Of a stretch of 64,000 bases of DNA, positions 62,337-64,000 are shown one piece after another. Under the pieces are notes generated by a model that was not told the origin of the DNA, searched no databases, and was given only the letters and a program-made list of their open reading frames with translations. The stretch is taken from positions 124,001 through 188,000 of the forward strand of contig CANGYJ010000004.1 in assembly GCA_947458455.1 (NCBI GenBank). The letters are read 5' to 3'. This DNA is from Verrucomicrobiaceae bacterium (GTDB taxonomy: Bacteria; Verrucomicrobiota; Verrucomicrobiia; Verrucomicrobiales; Verrucomicrobiaceae). The first letter of the stretch is position 1; each line of letters begins with the position of its first letter. The position numbers and the translations under genes are program-made.

Positions 62337-64000
62337 AAATCGCCCCACTCCTCCTTCTTGCCTTTTCAACGGCGGCGCTCGCTTTGGACCGACCGAAGCT
62401 GCAAATTCTCAACGCAGGAGACAAGGTCGTGGAGGTCTTTTGGTTGGCTCCTGATGGTAAGCGGGTGCCGAATGGCAAAATCGAGCCGGGTAAGGACAGC
62501 ATCATCGGCACGACGTTGGGACACCGGTTTGTCATCGTGGATGATGGGAAAGAGACGGAAGTCGTGAGCCAGGTGCCGGTGCAGGCCTTTCGCCATGATC
62601 CGAAGGCGAAGGATGGCGTGCCCGCGTTTTACACGCAGGTCGTGCGAGCACAGGGCTATCCGATCTGTGGTTCGGCGAAGGTGAGCCCGTATGCGTTGAA
62701 GGAGGCGGCCTATCTGGCTGACCTGATGCTGGCAAAGCGGCCGGATGTGCGGGAGGCGATGATTGCCAGTGGATCGCGGCTTTGCATTCTGGCGCATGAT
62801 GAATTCACCACCGAGCAGCCTGAGTGGGCGTGGCTGGAGAAGGTGCCGGTGCCGGGCTTCGAGAGCATGTCGATCAAAGACTACCGCGATGCCCGTGCTC
62901 GTGGCATGGGCGGCAGCGCCACGGACCCTTTTTGCTCCTGCGCAGAGGAGAATCTGCTGGCTTATGAGGGCGACCCATATTCCACCGAGTGCATTTTCAT
63001 CCATGAGTTCGCCCACAACATCCATCTGCGTGGCTTATCGAATGTGGACGCCACCTTTGATCGACGTGTGAAGTCATCCTACGAAGCCGCGATGAAGGCC
63101 GGGCTGTGGAAAGGCAAATATGCCAGCGTGAACCATCACGAATACTTTGCTGAGGGCGTGCAGAGCTGGTTCGATAACAACCGTGAAGACGATCACGATC
63201 ACAACCAGGTGAACACACGCGCTGAGCTACTGGCGTATGATCCGGGGCTCGCCGCGCTTTGCCGCGAGGTCTTCGGAGACACCGAGCTGAAATACACGAA
63301 GCCAACAACACGGCTCACTGGCCATCTCACAGGCTACGATCCCGCCAAAGCGCCCAAGTTTACATGGCCTGAGCGGCTAGAGAAGGTCAAAGCCAGCATC
63401 CGCGCCGCTGCCGTGAAGCGCTCTGATGCCGCGACGAATGCGAAATCGCATGACGAGCGAATCATTGAAGGATGGAAGGTGCATGTGAGCACGAAGGTCG
63501 ATGCGGCGGCCTTTGCCAAGGCGCTACCGCTTCTCCAGGCGCAGCTTCAGGAGATCGTGCGTGTCGTTCCAGCGAAGGCAGTGGCTGAATTGCAGAAGGT
63601 GCCGCTGTGGTTCAATCCCGAGTATCCGAAGGTGCATCCACGAGCCGAGTATCACCCCGGTGCGGATTGGTTGCGCGAGAACGGCCGCGATCCCGCGATG
63701 GCAAAGGCGGTGGAGTTCACCAACGTTCGCATCTTTGAAGCTGAAACGCGCCGCATGCCGAACTTCGCCCTGCATGAACTGGCCCATGCCTATCACAATC
63801 GCACGGTGCGCATGAGCTTTGGCAATCTGGAGATCAAGAACGCCTACGAGAAGGCCAAGGCCAGCGGCAAGTATGAACGCGTCGAACGCAAGGACAGCGA
63901 AGGCCGCAGTCACATGGATCGCGCCTATGCGATGACGAACCCACAGGAATACTTCGCGGAGTGCTCAGAGGCCTTCTTCTCGCGGAATGATTTTTATCCG
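62333..64000 (+). CDS. Secreted tandem HExxH protein with VHL-beta-like N-terminus (3'-truncated)
   Basis: 556 residues are visible before the window ends; the start overlaps the previous stop (ATGA). Signal peptide MKIAPLLLLAFSTAALA. Residues about 22-72 (VEVFWLAPDGKRVPNGKIEP, GHRFVIVDDGKE) match the pattern of the VHL beta domain, seen in bacteria at the N-terminus of exported proteins. Two zinc-peptidase-type sites follow: IFIHEFAHNIHL near residue 225 and FALHELAHAYHN near residue 485, each followed by an EYFAE segment (HHEYFAEGVQSWF; NPQEYFAECSEAFF) that offers a downstream Glu. This suggests two similar metallopeptidase-like domains in one chain. Activity unproven. Confidence 0.82.
   Translation, partial: MKIAPLLLLAFSTAALALDRPKLQILNAGDKVVEVFWLAPDGKRVPNGKIEPGKDSIIGTTLGHRFVIVDDGKETEVVSQVPVQAFRHDPKAKDGVPAFYTQVVRAQGYPICGSAKVSPYALKEAAYLADLMLAKRPDVREAMIASGSRLCILAHDEFTTEQPEWAWLEKVPVPGFESMSIKDYRDARARGMGGSATDPFCSCAEENLLAYEGDPYSTECIFIHEFAHNIHLRGLSNVDATFDRRVKSSYEAAMKAGLWKGKYASVNHHEYFAEGVQSWFDNNREDDHDHNQVNTRAELLAYDPGLAALCREVFGDTELKYTKPTTRLTGHLTGYDPAKAPKFTWPERLEKVKASIRAAAVKRSDAATNAKSHDERIIEGWKVHVSTKVDAAAFAKALPLLQAQLQEIVRVVPAKAVAELQKVPLWFNPEYPKVHPRAEYHPGADWLRENGRDPAMAKAVEFTNVRIFEAETRRMPNFALHELAHAYHNRTVRMSFGNLEIKNAYEKAKASGKYERVERKDSEGRSHMDRAYAMTNPQEYFAECSEAFFSRNDFYP

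Overview
This is 64 kb of high-GC bacterial DNA, probably from the phylum Verrucomicrobiota (a Prosthecobacter-like or related heterotroph). The assignment is an inference from gene content: a DUF1549/DUF1553 protein with CxxCH, several secreted sulfatase, YHYH and metallophosphoesterase proteins, an SdrD-like secreted protein, TAT-exported Gfo/Idh/MocA and alpha/beta-hydrolase proteins, a three-gene DAB inorganic-carbon locus, and many short palindromic repeats. No rRNA, tRNA, CRISPR array, transposase or phage gene was found.

1-15.7 kb: the 3'-truncated SdrD-like gene; rlmN behind a dihydrodipicolinate-synthase-family gene and an SDR gene (probably one transcription unit); a MidA-type methyltransferase; a pseudogene broken by a palindromic element; a ceramidase/LamG protein; and metH. 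Behind metH is a rearranged patch where the metH tail and the tail of a convergent heavy-metal-associated (HMA) gene are duplicated around a small nucleotidyltransferase gene pair. A DUF2238-like membrane protein, an esterase and a ConA-like secreted protein follow.

15.7-31.5 kb: metK with a clear terminator; a beta-lactamase/NamZ fusion; a three-gene operon whose order, sizes and metal-ligand pattern match the cnrYXH nickel/cobalt signalling operon; a NarL-type two-component pair; a 165-bp nested palindrome; a DUF2490 protein; then a divergent inorganic-carbon locus (SulP transporter facing dabA, dabB and a second antiporter-like subunit) with a long dyad in the shared promoter.

31.5-44.4 kb: a DUF1549/DUF1553 protein, an unknown membrane-anchored protein, a double alpha/beta hydrolase, tcdA and gluQ (both tRNA modification), L-serine dehydratase, a Gfo/Idh/MocA oxidoreductase and a Cpx-like two-component system.

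44.4-64 kb: the most unusual part. A 3,383-residue secreted protein contains a YHYH domain, two Lcl-like domains, a sulfatase and a metallophosphoesterase joined by beta-sandwich modules. Directly downstream, a three-gene operon encodes separate paralogues of the same three functions in the same order: YHYH (plus EF-hands and PEBP), sulfatase, metallophosphoesterase. Next come a convergent SDR, a D-amino-acid-dehydrogenase-like flavoprotein, and a 3'-truncated protein with a VHL-beta-like N-terminus and two HExxH sites.

Paired-hairpin (REPIN-like) elements are scattered through the window. One is inserted in frame in the metallophosphoesterase gene and another forms the 3' end of the response-regulator gene.
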